From NCBI GenBank assembly GCA_031430555.1, contig JANPBQ010000263.1, positions 4,528-68,527 on the forward strand: a stretch of 64,000 nt of DNA, read 5' to 3'. Within the stretch, counting starts at the first letter, position 1, and each line of letters begins with the position of its first letter. The notes under the pieces were generated by a model. That model was not told the DNA's origin. It saw only the letters and a program-made list of their open reading frames with translations, and searched no databases. The position numbers and the translations under genes were made by a program. Below are positions 47,729 to 56,613 of the stretch, piece after piece. This DNA is from UKL13-2 sp031430555. GTDB taxonomy: Bacteria; Pseudomonadota; Gammaproteobacteria; Burkholderiales; Usitatibacteraceae.

Positions 47729-49830
47729 GATGGGTTGAACGTTTTTCCATTGGCTGCAAGCTGTGCCAGCAGCGGCGCGGGCGACCAGAATTGCGGGTCG
47801 GCATGCTGATTTTGCGCGAAACCTTTCATCGTGTTCACCACGTTGGCCAATCCAACTTGATCCGCGTAATGCATCGGCCCGCCACGCCAAAGCGGAAATC
47901 CGTAGCCGGTGAGATAGATCACATCAATATCGGAAGCGCGCTGGGCAATGCGTTCTTCAAGTATGTGCGTGGCTTCCGCCACCAGCGAATACACGAGGCG
48001 CTCGACAATTTCTTCTTCTTCAATTGCGCGCGATTCGATGCCGATGCTTTCGCGATGATTGGCAAGGATTGCGCCGACGGTCGGCGATGGGTACGCGGTG
48101 CGGTCACCTGCTTTGTAGTCGTACCAACCGGCACCGGTCTTTTGCCCAAAGCGGCCTTGCTCGCACAAGCAGTCGGCCGCTTGCGAATATTTCATCGCAG
48201 GATTTTCCACATAGCGACGTTTGCGGATGTACCAGCCGATATCGTTGCCCGCGAGATCGCTCATGCGAAACGGCCCCATCGCGAAACCGAATGCCTCGAT
48301 GGCGTTGTCAATTTGTTCGACCGATGCACCTTCATCAAGCATAAACATCGCCTGCCGCAAATATTGCTCGATCATGCGATTGCCGATGAAACCGTCGCAG
48401 ACGCCGGACACCGCCGCCGTTTTGCCGATCTTCTTGGCGAGTCTCATCACCGTCATCAGCACGTCGTTCGCGGTTTTTTTCCCACGCACCACTTCGAGCA
48501 GCTTCATCACATTCGCCGGGCTGAAGAAATGCATGCCGATGACATCCTGCGGGCGCTTTGTAAACAGCGCGATGCGATTCAGATCGAGCGTGGACGTATT
48601 GCTCGCGAGGATCGCGCCTGGTTTCATGACGCGATCCAGCGATTCAAAGACTTGTTGTTTGACGCTGATATCCTCGAATACCGCTTCGATGGCGAGATCG
48701 GTTTTGCCTAACTCTTCATACGCGAGTGTCGGCGTCAACAAACTCATGCGCTGATTCAATTGTTCTGCCGTGAGTTTGCCCTTGTTGACGGTGTTTTCGT
48801 AGTTTTTGCGAATGGTCGCCACACCGCGATCAAGCGCGTCTTGTTTCATTTCCAGCAGCACCACAGGGATACCGGCATTGAGAAAATTCATCGCGATGCC
48901 GCCGCCCATGGTGCCGGCCCCGATCACGGCGACGGACTGGATCGACCGCGCGATGGTGGATTCGGGCACGCCGGGGATTTTGTTTGCGGCGCGCTCGGCG
49001 AAAAAGGTGTGACGCAGCGCCGCCGATTCGGGGGTCGGAAGCAGTTCGGTGAACAGTCTGAATTCGTAGGCGAGACCGTCGTCGAAATTCATATCGATCG
49101 CGGCTTCGACGGCATCGATGCATTTGTGCGGCGCAGGGAAATGTTTGTTGGTGGCCAATTGTTTGGCGCGCGCAGCGGCGAAAAATTGTTTGGCGTTTGG
49201 GATGTCGATTTTCATGTCGCGTACGCGCGGTAATTTGCTTCCATTGGCAATCACCTCATTGGCGAAAGCCAATACACCGCCAAGAAAATCGCCTTCGATC
49301 ACTTTGTCGATTGCGCCGTTTTCAGCGAGCACTGCCGATTTCACCGGCTCACCGGTGACGATCATTTTCAATGCCAACTCGATGCCTGCCGGGCCTTGCA
49401 ACACGCGCGGCAAACGCTGCGTACCCCCTGCGCCGGGCAAAATGCCGATTTTCACTTCCGGCAGGCCGATCATGACGCCAGGTGCGGCGACGCGGTAGTG
49501 GCAACCGAGCGAAATCTCGGTGCCGCCACCCATGCAGACGCCGTTGATGGCGGCGATGACCGGTTTTGGGCTCGCTTCAATGCTTGCAATGATGTTGTGC
49601 AAATTTGGCGATTGCATGCCGATGGGTTTACCGAATTCAGTGATGTCGGCACCGCCGGTGAAAACGTTGCCGGTGGCCGTGATGACGATGGCTTTGACAT
49701 TGGTATCGGCCAGTGCCGCGTCAATGCCCGCCACGATGGCTTGGCGCGTGGCAAAGCCCATGCTGTTGATGGGTGGGTTGGCGAGGGTGATGACGGCGAT
49801 GTTTTGGTGGGTTTGGTAGTGGGCGGTCAT
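47725..49830 (-). CDS. Bifunctional enoyl-CoA hydratase / 3-hydroxyacyl-CoA dehydrogenase
   Basis: The 701-aa product fuses the second and third steps of beta-oxidation. The N-terminal crotonase domain has TGGADITEFG, GVCMGGGTEISLGCHYRVA and LPEVKIGILPGAGGTQRLPR with both catalytic glutamates. The C-terminal dehydrogenase has NAD motif VAVIGAGTMGGGIAMNFL, ILASNTSTLDLNRIA and the active His-Glu pair GMHFFSPANVMKLLE. It is the monofunctional-FadJ-like type found with acyl-CoA dehydrogenases in betaproteobacteria. No thiolase follows in the window. MTAHYQTHQNIA is chosen as start; the long upstream open frame lies in repeats. Confidence 0.94.
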   Translation of the reverse strand: MTAHYQTHQNIAVITLANPPINSMGFATRQAIVAGIDAALADTNVKAIVITATGNVFTGGADITEFGKPIGMQSPNLHNIIASIEASPKPVIAAINGVCMGGGTEISLGCHYRVAAPGVMIGLPEVKIGILPGAGGTQRLPRVLQGPAGIELALKMIVTGEPVKSAVLAENGAIDKVIEGDFLGGVLAFANEVIANGSKLPRVRDMKIDIPNAKQFFAAARAKQLATNKHFPAPHKCIDAVEAAIDMNFDDGLAYEFRLFTELLPTPESAALRHTFFAERAANKIPGVPESTIARSIQSVAVIGAGTMGGGIAMNFLNAGIPVVLLEMKQDALDRGVATIRKNYENTVNKGKLTAEQLNQRMSLLTPTLAYEELGKTDLAIEAVFEDISVKQQVFESLDRVMKPGAILASNTSTLDLNRIALFTKRPQDVIGMHFFSPANVMKLLEVVRGKKTANDVLMTVMRLAKKIGKTAAVSGVCDGFIGNRMIEQYLRQAMFMLDEGASVEQIDNAIEAFGFAMGPFRMSDLAGNDIGWYIRKRRYVENPAMKYSQAADCLCEQGRFGQKTGAGWYDYKAGDRTAYPSPTVGAILANHRESIGIESRAIEEEEIVERLVYSLVAEATHILEERIAQRASDIDVIYLTGYGFPLWRGGPMHYADQVGLANVVNTMKGFAQNQHADPQFWSPAPLLAQLAANGKTFNPS

Positions 49831-49987
49831 TTGGGGCAGGGAATTAAAAGTCGAATTGTTTGTTTGATTTCTTGTTATCCCGGCACGGATGTCCGGCCAA
49901 TTCAAATCCTTCGCCTTGCTCAATTTGAGGACGTAAATTGGGTCCCCGCCTGCGCGGGGACTGCGATGAAAATTGCTTTGGCAATTT
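49831..49987. repeat. Repeat-rich gap between two minus-strand genes
   Basis: Two hairpins occupy this gap: GTCCCCGCCTGCGCGGGGAC at 49932-49951 and GATGAAAATTGC/GCAATTTTCATC at 49965-49992. The second overlaps the stop codon of the short-chain dehydrogenase. Neither is followed by a proper T-run on the minus strand. No gene is seen. Confidence 0.65.
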
Positions 49988-50746
49988 TCATCTTGGCTTT
50001 CTCGGCATGCGCGAAAACACACGGTCGTACAACCAATTTGGCACGATGCGTAAAACCCGCGCGGCGATGCCCATCGTCCAGGGGATCACGGTGAAGCTGG
50101 TCTTCAAATCAATGGCGCGGGCGAATCGCCGTACCGCTTCATCGACATCGATCAGGAACGGCATTTTGAATTTGTTTACCGCCGTCATCGGTGTGCGGAT
50201 ATAGCCGGGGCAGATGGTGACCACCGAGACGCCGCTGCCGCGCAATTCCACCCGCAACGATTCGCAATAAGTGATCGCCGCCGACTTCGACGCGGAATAG
50301 GCGCCACCGCCGGGAATGCCGCGAAAACCGGCGACACTGGCGATGCCGACCAAGGTGCCTTTGCCGGCGTTGCGCATCGGCACAATGAAGGGATGAAACG
50401 TATTCACCATTCCCATGACGTTGATATCCATGATTTCCTGAAATGCTCTCAGGTCATCCTCGATTTCGGTCAACGTACCGCGCGAAACGCCAGCATTGGC
50501 AATGACGATATCGGGAACGCCACATCGCGAAATAAAATCGGCGGCGGCCTCTTTGAGCGCGCGCGCATCTCGTACATCGAGCGCGTAGGTCATCGGACGC
50601 GGTTGAAGATTCGCGGCGAGTTTATCGAGAAAGTCCCGCCGCCGCGCAACCACGCCAACTTGATAGCCGCGCGATGCGTAGTGTCGGGCAAGCGATTCGC
50701 CGATACCGGATGATGCGCCGGTGATGAAAACGGTTTGAGCGGTCAT
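49988..50746 (-). CDS. Short-chain dehydrogenase/reductase
   Basis: A 252-aa NAD(P)-dependent oxidoreductase of the classical SDR family. The cofactor motif is FITGASSGIGESLARHYA, the second Asn site is DIVIANAGVSRG, and the catalytic Ser-Tyr-Lys are in GIASVAGFRGIPGGGAYSASK. The Arg-rich FVVARR-like VVARRRDFLDKL after strand 2 suggests NADP preference. The hydrophobic C-terminus (IPWTMGIAARVLRIVPNWLY) may contact membrane. The substrate is unknown. It ends in a hairpin repeat. Confidence 0.88.
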   Translation of the reverse strand: MTAQTVFITGASSGIGESLARHYASRGYQVGVVARRRDFLDKLAANLQPRPMTYALDVRDARALKEAAADFISRCGVPDIVIANAGVSRGTLTEIEDDLRAFQEIMDINVMGMVNTFHPFIVPMRNAGKGTLVGIASVAGFRGIPGGGAYSASKSAAITYCESLRVELRGSGVSVVTICPGYIRTPMTAVNKFKMPFLIDVDEAVRRFARAIDLKTSFTVIPWTMGIAARVLRIVPNWLYDRVFSRMPRKPR

Positions 50747-50796
50747 GTCGCCATTTTACGCGGGCCGCCGGTGGGGCATTCATCCGCGCAGCGAAC

Positions 50797-50826
50797 AAAA
50801 AAAACGGGCCGGAAATTTCCGGCCCG
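50797..50826 (-). terminator. Intrinsic terminator of dsbA
   Basis: A 22-bp perfect palindrome, CGGGCCGGAAA with its complement (50805-50826), is followed on the minus strand by eight T (50804-50797). This is a textbook Rho-independent terminator at the end of the argS-SPOR-dsbA run, 30 bases after the dsbA stop. Confidence 0.9.
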
Positions 50827-50855
50827 CGTCGCTACCTTGTCAACGATTCAATCGA

Positions 50856-51599
50856 CTATTTCTTCTTGGCGGGTGCGGGTGCGGGTGCGGGTGCGGGTGC
50901 GGATGCGGGCACGGGTCCGGCCGGCGCGGCGGCGGGTGCTGCCGTCACGGCCGGCTTGTTGTTCGCGCGCGCGACGGCGATCAACTGGTCGACGTTGGCG
51001 AAAACATATTCGCCGCCGCCCGCGAGCAAATGTCGGCCATTGACCGCAAGCGATGGCGTCGACTCGATGCGGTAGTCACTGTTGATTTTGCGGGCGCGAT
51101 TGACCTTCGTTTGCACTGAAAACGAACGCATCATTTCCTCGTATTTCTTCGGATCCACGCCTTGTTTTTCCAGCCACTTGTTCAACGTGGCCGGATTGCC
51201 AAGCATCACGTTTTCCACGTTTGCCGCGTCGAACAATTTTTGGTGCAACTTTTCCAGTACGCCCATCGCCTCCAGTGTGTAGAAGATCGGCGCGGAATCG
51301 ATGCCGCGTGAGGGATAGGTGGCGGGAACGCGCTTGACTTTCACGTCAGGCGGCAATTTGGCGCTCCAGTCGGCCAGACGCGGCTCCAATGCAGCGCAAT
51401 GAATGCAGCCATAGGCAAAAAATTCCAGCACTTCGATCTTGCCGTCGTTATCCACCGGCTGTGGGGGATTCACGGGAACGGCTTCGCGCGGGATGCCCTG
51501 CGCGTAGGCATTGTTGATGGCAAGGCTGCCGATCGCAAACAGCGAGACGGCGGCAAGGATTGCGGCGCTGGCGCGTTGAATTCGGGTGGTGAAGTTCAT
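50856..51599 (-). CDS. dsbA: Thiol:disulfide interchange protein DsbA
   Basis: DsbA oxidises cysteine pairs in secreted proteins in the periplasm. The 247-aa product has a signal peptide (to about NAYAQG), the active-site motif EFFAYGCIHCAALEPRL and the cis-Pro loop RIESTPSLAVNG. The active-site dipeptide is Ile-His rather than the usual Pro-His. The C-terminus ends in a repeat of Pro-Ala dipeptides coded by five perfect GCGGGT-complement hexamers (50869-50898), then KKK, which is unusual. It is the last gene after argS and the SPOR gene; a perfect terminator follows. RBS CAGGAAAAACA precedes the start. Confidence 0.92.
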   Translation of the reverse strand: MNFTTRIQRASAAILAAVSLFAIGSLAINNAYAQGIPREAVPVNPPQPVDNDGKIEVLEFFAYGCIHCAALEPRLADWSAKLPPDVKVKRVPATYPSRGIDSAPIFYTLEAMGVLEKLHQKLFDAANVENVMLGNPATLNKWLEKQGVDPKKYEEMMRSFSVQTKVNRARKINSDYRIESTPSLAVNGRHLLAGGGEYVFANVDQLIAVARANNKPAVTAAPAAAPAGPVPASAPAPAPAPAPAKKK

Positions 51600-51638
51600 T
51601 GTTTTTCCTGTTGACGATGGGATTGAGCAATAGGGCTT

Positions 51639-51804
51639 TAGCAGCCGGTCGGACTTAAGGAGAATCGGCTGCAAAATGACCTGGCCGGTGCATATTTCGC
51701 CGCTTATCCACGCCAATGGAACAACCATTGGCTTGAAAATCGTCAAAATCTGCCCTCGCCCAGCTCATTTTTCGCTTCGATTCCTTAAGTCCGACAGGCT
51801 GCTA
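51639..51804. repeat. 166-bp long imperfect palindrome (MITE-like)
   Basis: Outer arms of 23 bases (51639-51661 and 51782-51804, ends TAGCAGCC/GGCTGCTA) match at 22 positions. The similarity continues inward over about 60 bases, and the centre is CCAATGG-AACAA-CCATTGG (51713-51731) exactly midway. It is therefore one hairpin element, with no gene. Its end supplies the TAG stop of the SPOR-domain gene. Short hairpin-prone MITEs look like this. Confidence 0.8.
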
Positions 51805-52524
51805 GTCTGTGCCCTTGACGACGGCGGCACCGATTCCACCTTGAGACAGCGCCGCTTTGATTCTGTTCACTTCATCGAGGCTTTTGAATGGGCCAAGTCT
51901 CACACGGTACAACGTTCCCTTGTCGGGCAAGTTGACAGACCGGATCGTCGCCTCGAAGCCGGCAAAAGCGACCTTGGCTTTCATGTTCTCGGCCTCGCTC
52001 GCATTTTGAAATGCGCCGACCTGCAAATGTAATATTTCGACTGCCGAAGGTTTGGCCTCGACTTTGGCGTCCGTCCTGGACTGTGTTTTCGCGTCAGCGT
52101 TGTTCTGCCTGGTCAATTCAGCGGGTTTAGCGGCATCCAGCTTTCCGACCTTGTCGCCTTTTTCGCCGCCCCTCCCACCCTTTTCGCCCTTTTCGCCTTT
52201 CTCACCCTTTTCTCCCGGCAAGATTTGATAGAACTCGAAGCGTGGCTTGTCGGGTTCGGTTTTCGATGGCGTTGACGTTGCCGGTGTGGGCGTTGATTGC
52301 GGCGACTTGGCGGTAATCGTCGGCAAGGCGTCCACCGGCCGGGATTTTTCAATGAACGGATTGTTGGAGCGGTTGATCCAGATGGCGAGACCGACCGCGA
52401 GGCCGACGCCCATCAACAGCCCAATGATGATGCCGACGAACATCGGGTTCATCGGCTTCTTTTTGGGTGCTGCGCGCGCGCCGCCCATGTCGGAAAGCGG
52501 TTGGGATTTGTTTTCTCGAACCAT
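51802..52524 (-). CDS. SPOR-domain cell-division/envelope protein with collagen-like stretch
   Basis: The 240-aa product has an N-terminal cytosolic tail, one membrane helix (MFVGIIIGLLMGVGLAVGLA), a Pro/Thr-rich linker, then GEKGEKGEKGEKGGRGGEKGDK-type Gly-X-Y repeats near residue 104, and a C-terminal SPOR domain (LHLQVGAFQNASEAENMKAK, TLYRVRLGPFKSLDEVNRI). SPOR domains bind denuded glycan at the division septum; FtsN is the best known. The gene lies between argS and dsbA as in other betaproteobacteria. The TAG stop is the end of the palindromic element, and a collagen-like segment here is unusual. The argS stop lies 3 bases before its start. Confidence 0.88.
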   Translation of the reverse strand: MVRENKSQPLSDMGGARAAPKKKPMNPMFVGIIIGLLMGVGLAVGLAIWINRSNNPFIEKSRPVDALPTITAKSPQSTPTPATSTPSKTEPDKPRFEFYQILPGEKGEKGEKGEKGGRGGEKGDKVGKLDAAKPAELTRQNNADAKTQSRTDAKVEAKPSAVEILHLQVGAFQNASEAENMKAKVAFAGFEATIRSVNLPDKGTLYRVRLGPFKSLDEVNRIKAALSQGGIGAAVVKGTD

Positions 52525-52527
52525 GAT

Positions 52528-54198
52528 CTACATTTTTTCCGGTGCGGACACGCCAATCACGGCGAGGCCGTTTTTTAACACCTGCCGCGTGGCGACGACC
52601 AATGCGAGCCTGGCCAATTTCAATTTTTCATCCTCGACCAGAAATTTTTCCGCATTGTAATAGCTATGCAATTTGGCCGCGAGATCGGCCAGATACACGC
52701 ACACCAGATGCGGCGAAAGTTCGCGCGCGGCGGTCGCGAGTAGTTGCGGAAAATCGGCCAACGCACGCAATAGGCCGGATTCGTATTTGCTCGTCAGCGG
52801 CGACAAATCGACCTCCGCGAGCGTTGCGGGATCACCGCCCCACAGCGCCATCACACTGCAAATGCGTGCGTGCGCATACTGGACGTAATAAACGGGATTG
52901 TCTTCGGAGCGGCTCTTCGCCAAATCAATATCGAAAGTCAATTGCGAATCCGATTTTCGCATCACGAAAAAGTAGCGGGTCGCGTCGCGACCGACTTCAT
53001 CGATCAGATCGCGCAGCGTCACATAGCTGCCCGCGCGCTTGGAAATTTTCACCTCTTCGCCGCCACGCATGACGGTAATCATCTGGTGCAGAACGTAATC
53101 GGGATAACCTTTCGGCACGCCGATTTCCATCGCCTGCAAGCCTGCGTGCATGCGCGCGAGCGAGCCGTGATGATCGGCACCGAGCTCGGTAATGGCGCGG
53201 GTGAATCCGCGTTGCCATTTGGTGACGTGATAGGCAATGTCGGGGACGAAATAAGTGTAGCTGCCGTCGGATTTCCGCATCACGCGGTCTTTGTCGTCGC
53301 CGTAATCCGTGCTTTTCAGCCACAGCGCGCCATCCTGCTCGTAGGTGTGGCCGGTCTTTACCAAGTGTTCAACGGTTTTTTCGACGAGGCCGTCGGTGTA
53401 GAGCGAAGACTCAAGGTAATAAACATCGAATTGCACGTCGAAGGCTTTGAGGTCGAGATCTTGTTCGTGTCTTAACGCGGCGACGGCGAATTTGCGCACG
53501 GCGTCGAGGTCCTCGCCCTTGGGGTCCTGCGAATTTTTAAGCGCATAGCGCTCGGCGATCTCACTAATGTAGAGGCCGCGATAGCCGTCTTCCGGAATCG
53601 GCGCATCGATGCCGGCGCGTTCGCGCAGGCGTGCCTGCACCGACAAACCCAAATTGTTGATCTGTGCGCCGGCGTCGTTGTAATAAAACTCGCGGCTGAC
53701 GGCAAAACCTTGCGCGTCGAGCAGGCGCGCCAAGGTATCGCCGGTCGCGGCACCGCGGCCATGGCCGACGTGCAACGGCCCGGTCGGGTTGGCGGAGACG
53801 AACTCGACCATGACTTTTTGGCTGGCACCCGCCGCACTTTTGCCGAAGTTATCGCCGGCCGAAAATATCGCCGCGACGACGCGCGTCTCGGCGGTCAATG
53901 CGAGGCGGATATTGATGAACCCCGGGCCGGCGATGTCGGGTGTGCCGGAAATCAAATCGGAAGGCGGCAGCGCGGCCACCAGTGCCAGGGCGATATCGCG
54001 CGGCTTCATGCCGAGTCGTTTCGCCAATTGCAACGCGCTGTTGACGGCGAAGTGGCCGTGATCCGGATTCTTTGGTTTTTCGACGTCGATCACAAAAGGA
54101 TCGGCGGCATCACGCAAGGCCGGAAACGCGGCGAACAGGGCTTGTTGAAACAGCCCAGCAATGGCGCTCTTGTTATCGGGGGTCGCGTCGGAAGGCAT
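52528..54198 (-). CDS. argS: Arginine--tRNA ligase
   Basis: ArgS charges tRNA-Arg. The 556-aa product has the class I HIGH motif as SANPTGPLHVGHGRGA near residue 130 and a variant KMSKS, EVKISKRAGSYV, near residue 385, as usual for ArgRS. The C-terminal anticodon-binding part shows ALADFPQLLATAARELSP and ends VIGVSAPEKM. Length is typical for the shorter proteobacterial type. It is followed after three bases by the SPOR gene and then dsbA. Nothing suggests a link to the arginine biosynthesis operon at 3.8-5 kb. Confidence 0.96.
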   Translation of the reverse strand: MPSDATPDNKSAIAGLFQQALFAAFPALRDAADPFVIDVEKPKNPDHGHFAVNSALQLAKRLGMKPRDIALALVAALPPSDLISGTPDIAGPGFINIRLALTAETRVVAAIFSAGDNFGKSAAGASQKVMVEFVSANPTGPLHVGHGRGAATGDTLARLLDAQGFAVSREFYYNDAGAQINNLGLSVQARLRERAGIDAPIPEDGYRGLYISEIAERYALKNSQDPKGEDLDAVRKFAVAALRHEQDLDLKAFDVQFDVYYLESSLYTDGLVEKTVEHLVKTGHTYEQDGALWLKSTDYGDDKDRVMRKSDGSYTYFVPDIAYHVTKWQRGFTRAITELGADHHGSLARMHAGLQAMEIGVPKGYPDYVLHQMITVMRGGEEVKISKRAGSYVTLRDLIDEVGRDATRYFFVMRKSDSQLTFDIDLAKSRSEDNPVYYVQYAHARICSVMALWGGDPATLAEVDLSPLTSKYESGLLRALADFPQLLATAARELSPHLVCVYLADLAAKLHSYYNAEKFLVEDEKLKLARLALVVATRQVLKNGLAVIGVSAPEKM

Positions 54199-54396
54199 TC
54201 GGGGGACTCAAAAGGTAGCGAGAAATTATAGCGGGAAGGGGCGGCAAGCGCGATTCAACACCACAAAATTTACGGGCGTCTAGCCCGCAAAAAACAATCA
54301 AACTCTAGTACGGGTGAGGCTTTTCAGGCATTTATCGTCCAAACACCCCGTCAATGCTGGACTTTTGCCACTTGATGATTCACCCGTGCGTCGCCA
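54199..54396. repeat. Gap between argS and priA with repeat copies
   Basis: The 198-bp gap contains hairpin TACGGGC-GTCTA-GCCCGCA at about 54271-54289 and family R copy C (54303-54366), followed by TTCACCCGTGCGTCG that inverts part of CTAGTACGGGTGAGG. No gene is seen. Confidence 0.6.
54303..54366. repeat. Hairpin repeat family R, copy C
   Basis: Starting CTCTAGTACGGGTG and ending GCTGGACTTTT, this copy resembles copy A (CTCTAGCACTGGCGGGGC) at its left and the complement of copy B (AAGTCCAGCATTG) at its right. The middle contains TTTTCAGGCA, similar to TTTCAGGCAAAA in copy A. It lies about 30 bases past the priA stop. Confidence 0.65.
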
Positions 54397-56613
54397 CTAC
54401 ACCTCAAGCGGATCGACATCGATCACCCACTTCACGCCGCGTGCGTCGCGTGCACGCAACATCGGTAACCACTTCGCGAGGAAGCGCTGCAACTCGCTTC
54501 GCGAATCGGCCTGCACCATCATCTGGCACCGCTCCCAATCTGCCTTGCGAGACAGCGGTGCGGCCACCGGATCCCACACTTGCAAGGAGCTTTCGGGTTG
54601 CAGGTTGCGCGCGCACTCGGCGGCGTGCATTAAAAACTCACGTAGCGCCGCCTCAGTCTTCGCCTCGGCGCGGAGCAGCGCGAGAAACGTGAATGGCGGC
54701 AAGCGCGCGTTTCGTCGCTCTGTCAATGCCATCGCCGCGAAACGCGCATGATCCTGCGCGGCCACCGCCTGATACAGCGGGTGTTTGGCGAAGCGGGTTT
54801 GAATCAGCACGCGGCCCGGCAAATCCGCCCGCCCGGCGCGGCCCGCGACTTGCGTCAATTGCGCGACCATTCGTTCGGCCGCGCGGAAATCAGCCGAGAA
54901 CATCGCGCCGTCGGCGTTAACCACACCGACCAGCGTGATGCGCGGGAAATCATGGCCTTTGGAAAGCATTTGCGTCCCCACCAACACATCGAGCTCGCCT
55001 GCTGCGGCGGCGTCGAAAATCTTCTCGGCTGAACCGCGCCGCCGCGTGGAATCGCGATCCACGCGCGCAATGCGCGCACCTGGCAAATGCGTGCGCAAGG
55101 CGATTTCAACGCGTTCGCTGCCCTGCCCCGCCGGCAACAATTCATGGCTGCCGCAATCGGCGCACACCGTCGCCACGCGCGTTTGATAGCCGCAGTGGTG
55201 GCATTTCATTTGCCTTTCCCGTTGATGAAACACCAGACGCGCGTTGCAACGCGTACAACCCGGCATCCAGCCGCAGTGCGCGCATACCAGAGCAGGTGAA
55301 TAGCCGCGGCGATTGATAAAAACCAGCGCCTGCTCGCCGCGTTTGATCGTCGCCTGCAAGGCCTTGATGAGTGAGACCGACAAGCCGTCATCAGCGCGTT
55401 CCTGATTCAGGTCGATGAAATCAATCTGCGGCAAGACGGCGTTGGGCGTCGCTCGCAATGGCAACTTCAGCTCCGTGAAGCGGCCGCGCAACACGTTTTG
55501 CACGCTCTCCAGCGAAGGGGTCGCGGAGCCAAGCATGACAGGGCAGGCGGCTTGTTGCGCGCGGAATACCGCGACATCGCGCGCCGAATAGCGAAACCCT
55601 TCCTGCTGCTTGAACGATGCATCGTGTTCTTCATCGACGATGATTACGCCGAGTCTCGGCATCGACGAAAACACAGCGAGGCGCGTGCCGATGACGATAT
55701 CCGCGCGGCCCGAGGCCGCGTCGATATAGCCTTTCATGCGCGGCGAATCGGCGAGGCCGCTATGCTGCTGGACGATGACTGCATCGGGAAAGCGCGCTTG
55801 AAGATGGCGCATGAATTGCGGCGTGAGATTGATCTCCGGCATCAGCACCAGCGCTTGAAAATTGCGTTGCAACGCGTTCGCGATGACATGCAAATACACC
55901 TCGGTCTTGCCGCTGCCGGTGATGCCGGAAAGCAAGAAAGGTGCGAATTTCCCCAGCGTGGCGCTCACGGCTTCGACCGCGCTGGTTTGCTCGGCGTTCA
56001 ACCCGGGGCCCGCTACGAAAATGCGCTTTTCGGCGTGGGGCGGCAGCGCCTGTCTTGCCTGCGGCGCGTCGGTTGCGCGCAGCTCGATCCAACCCTTGGC
56101 GGCCAATGCGCGCAGCGTCGGGGCGGCGCGTTCGTGTTCCGATTTCAACAACATCTCGGATCGGGGCGCGTGTTCCAGCGCCGCCAGCAGTGCGCGTTGC
56201 GCGACCGCGCGCAGCGGCATGGTGCGCAAGGCATCGCGCCCGGCGGCCGTCAATGCCACTTCGCAATCGGCCTTCGGTACGACAAGGCGCGTGGCGCGCA
56301 TCGCGGGCGGCAGGCCATTCATTGCGATGGCACCGAACGGATGATGGTAGTAGCCCTGGCAAAAACGGATCAGCGCGATATCGTTCGCGGTGAATCTCGG
56401 CAATGCGCGTTGAATGAAGTCGACAGACTTTAGTTTGTCCTGAGGCACGTCGGTAGTCGCGCTTACCCCCATCACGACGCCACTTAGTTTCTTGTTGCCG
56501 AACGGCACCACGGCCATTCTGCCGATGTCCTCTTCCGTCGCGTCGGGTGCCATGAAGTCGAAATACTTTTCGATCGGCAGATCCAGCGCGACTTGAACAA
56601 TACTTGGTCTCAT
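54397..56613 (-). CDS. priA: Primosomal protein N' (replication restart helicase PriA)
   Basis: PriA reassembles replisomes at stalled forks. The 738-aa product has N-terminal MRPSIVQVALDLPIEKYFDF, Walker A ITGSGKTEVYLHVI near residue 240, DEEH in IIVDEEHDASFKQQEGFRYS, GSATPSLESV and the zinc-cysteine set CAHCGWMPGCTRCNARL plus MKCHHCGYQTRVATVCADCG. The C-terminal helicase part shows VGTQMLSKGHDFP and VAGRAGRADLPG. An ATG nine codons upstream is in frame; AGGGGA sits just before the chosen one. The long gap to hemE (432 bases) contains DnaA-box-like sites. Confidence 0.95.
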   Translation of the reverse strand: MRPSIVQVALDLPIEKYFDFMAPDATEEDIGRMAVVPFGNKKLSGVVMGVSATTDVPQDKLKSVDFIQRALPRFTANDIALIRFCQGYYHHPFGAIAMNGLPPAMRATRLVVPKADCEVALTAAGRDALRTMPLRAVAQRALLAALEHAPRSEMLLKSEHERAAPTLRALAAKGWIELRATDAPQARQALPPHAEKRIFVAGPGLNAEQTSAVEAVSATLGKFAPFLLSGITGSGKTEVYLHVIANALQRNFQALVLMPEINLTPQFMRHLQARFPDAVIVQQHSGLADSPRMKGYIDAASGRADIVIGTRLAVFSSMPRLGVIIVDEEHDASFKQQEGFRYSARDVAVFRAQQAACPVMLGSATPSLESVQNVLRGRFTELKLPLRATPNAVLPQIDFIDLNQERADDGLSVSLIKALQATIKRGEQALVFINRRGYSPALVCAHCGWMPGCTRCNARLVFHQRERQMKCHHCGYQTRVATVCADCGSHELLPAGQGSERVEIALRTHLPGARIARVDRDSTRRRGSAEKIFDAAAAGELDVLVGTQMLSKGHDFPRITLVGVVNADGAMFSADFRAAERMVAQLTQVAGRAGRADLPGRVLIQTRFAKHPLYQAVAAQDHARFAAMALTERRNARLPPFTFLALLRAEAKTEAALREFLMHAAECARNLQPESSLQVWDPVAAPLSRKADWERCQMMVQADSRSELQRFLAKWLPMLRARDARGVKWVIDVDPLEV

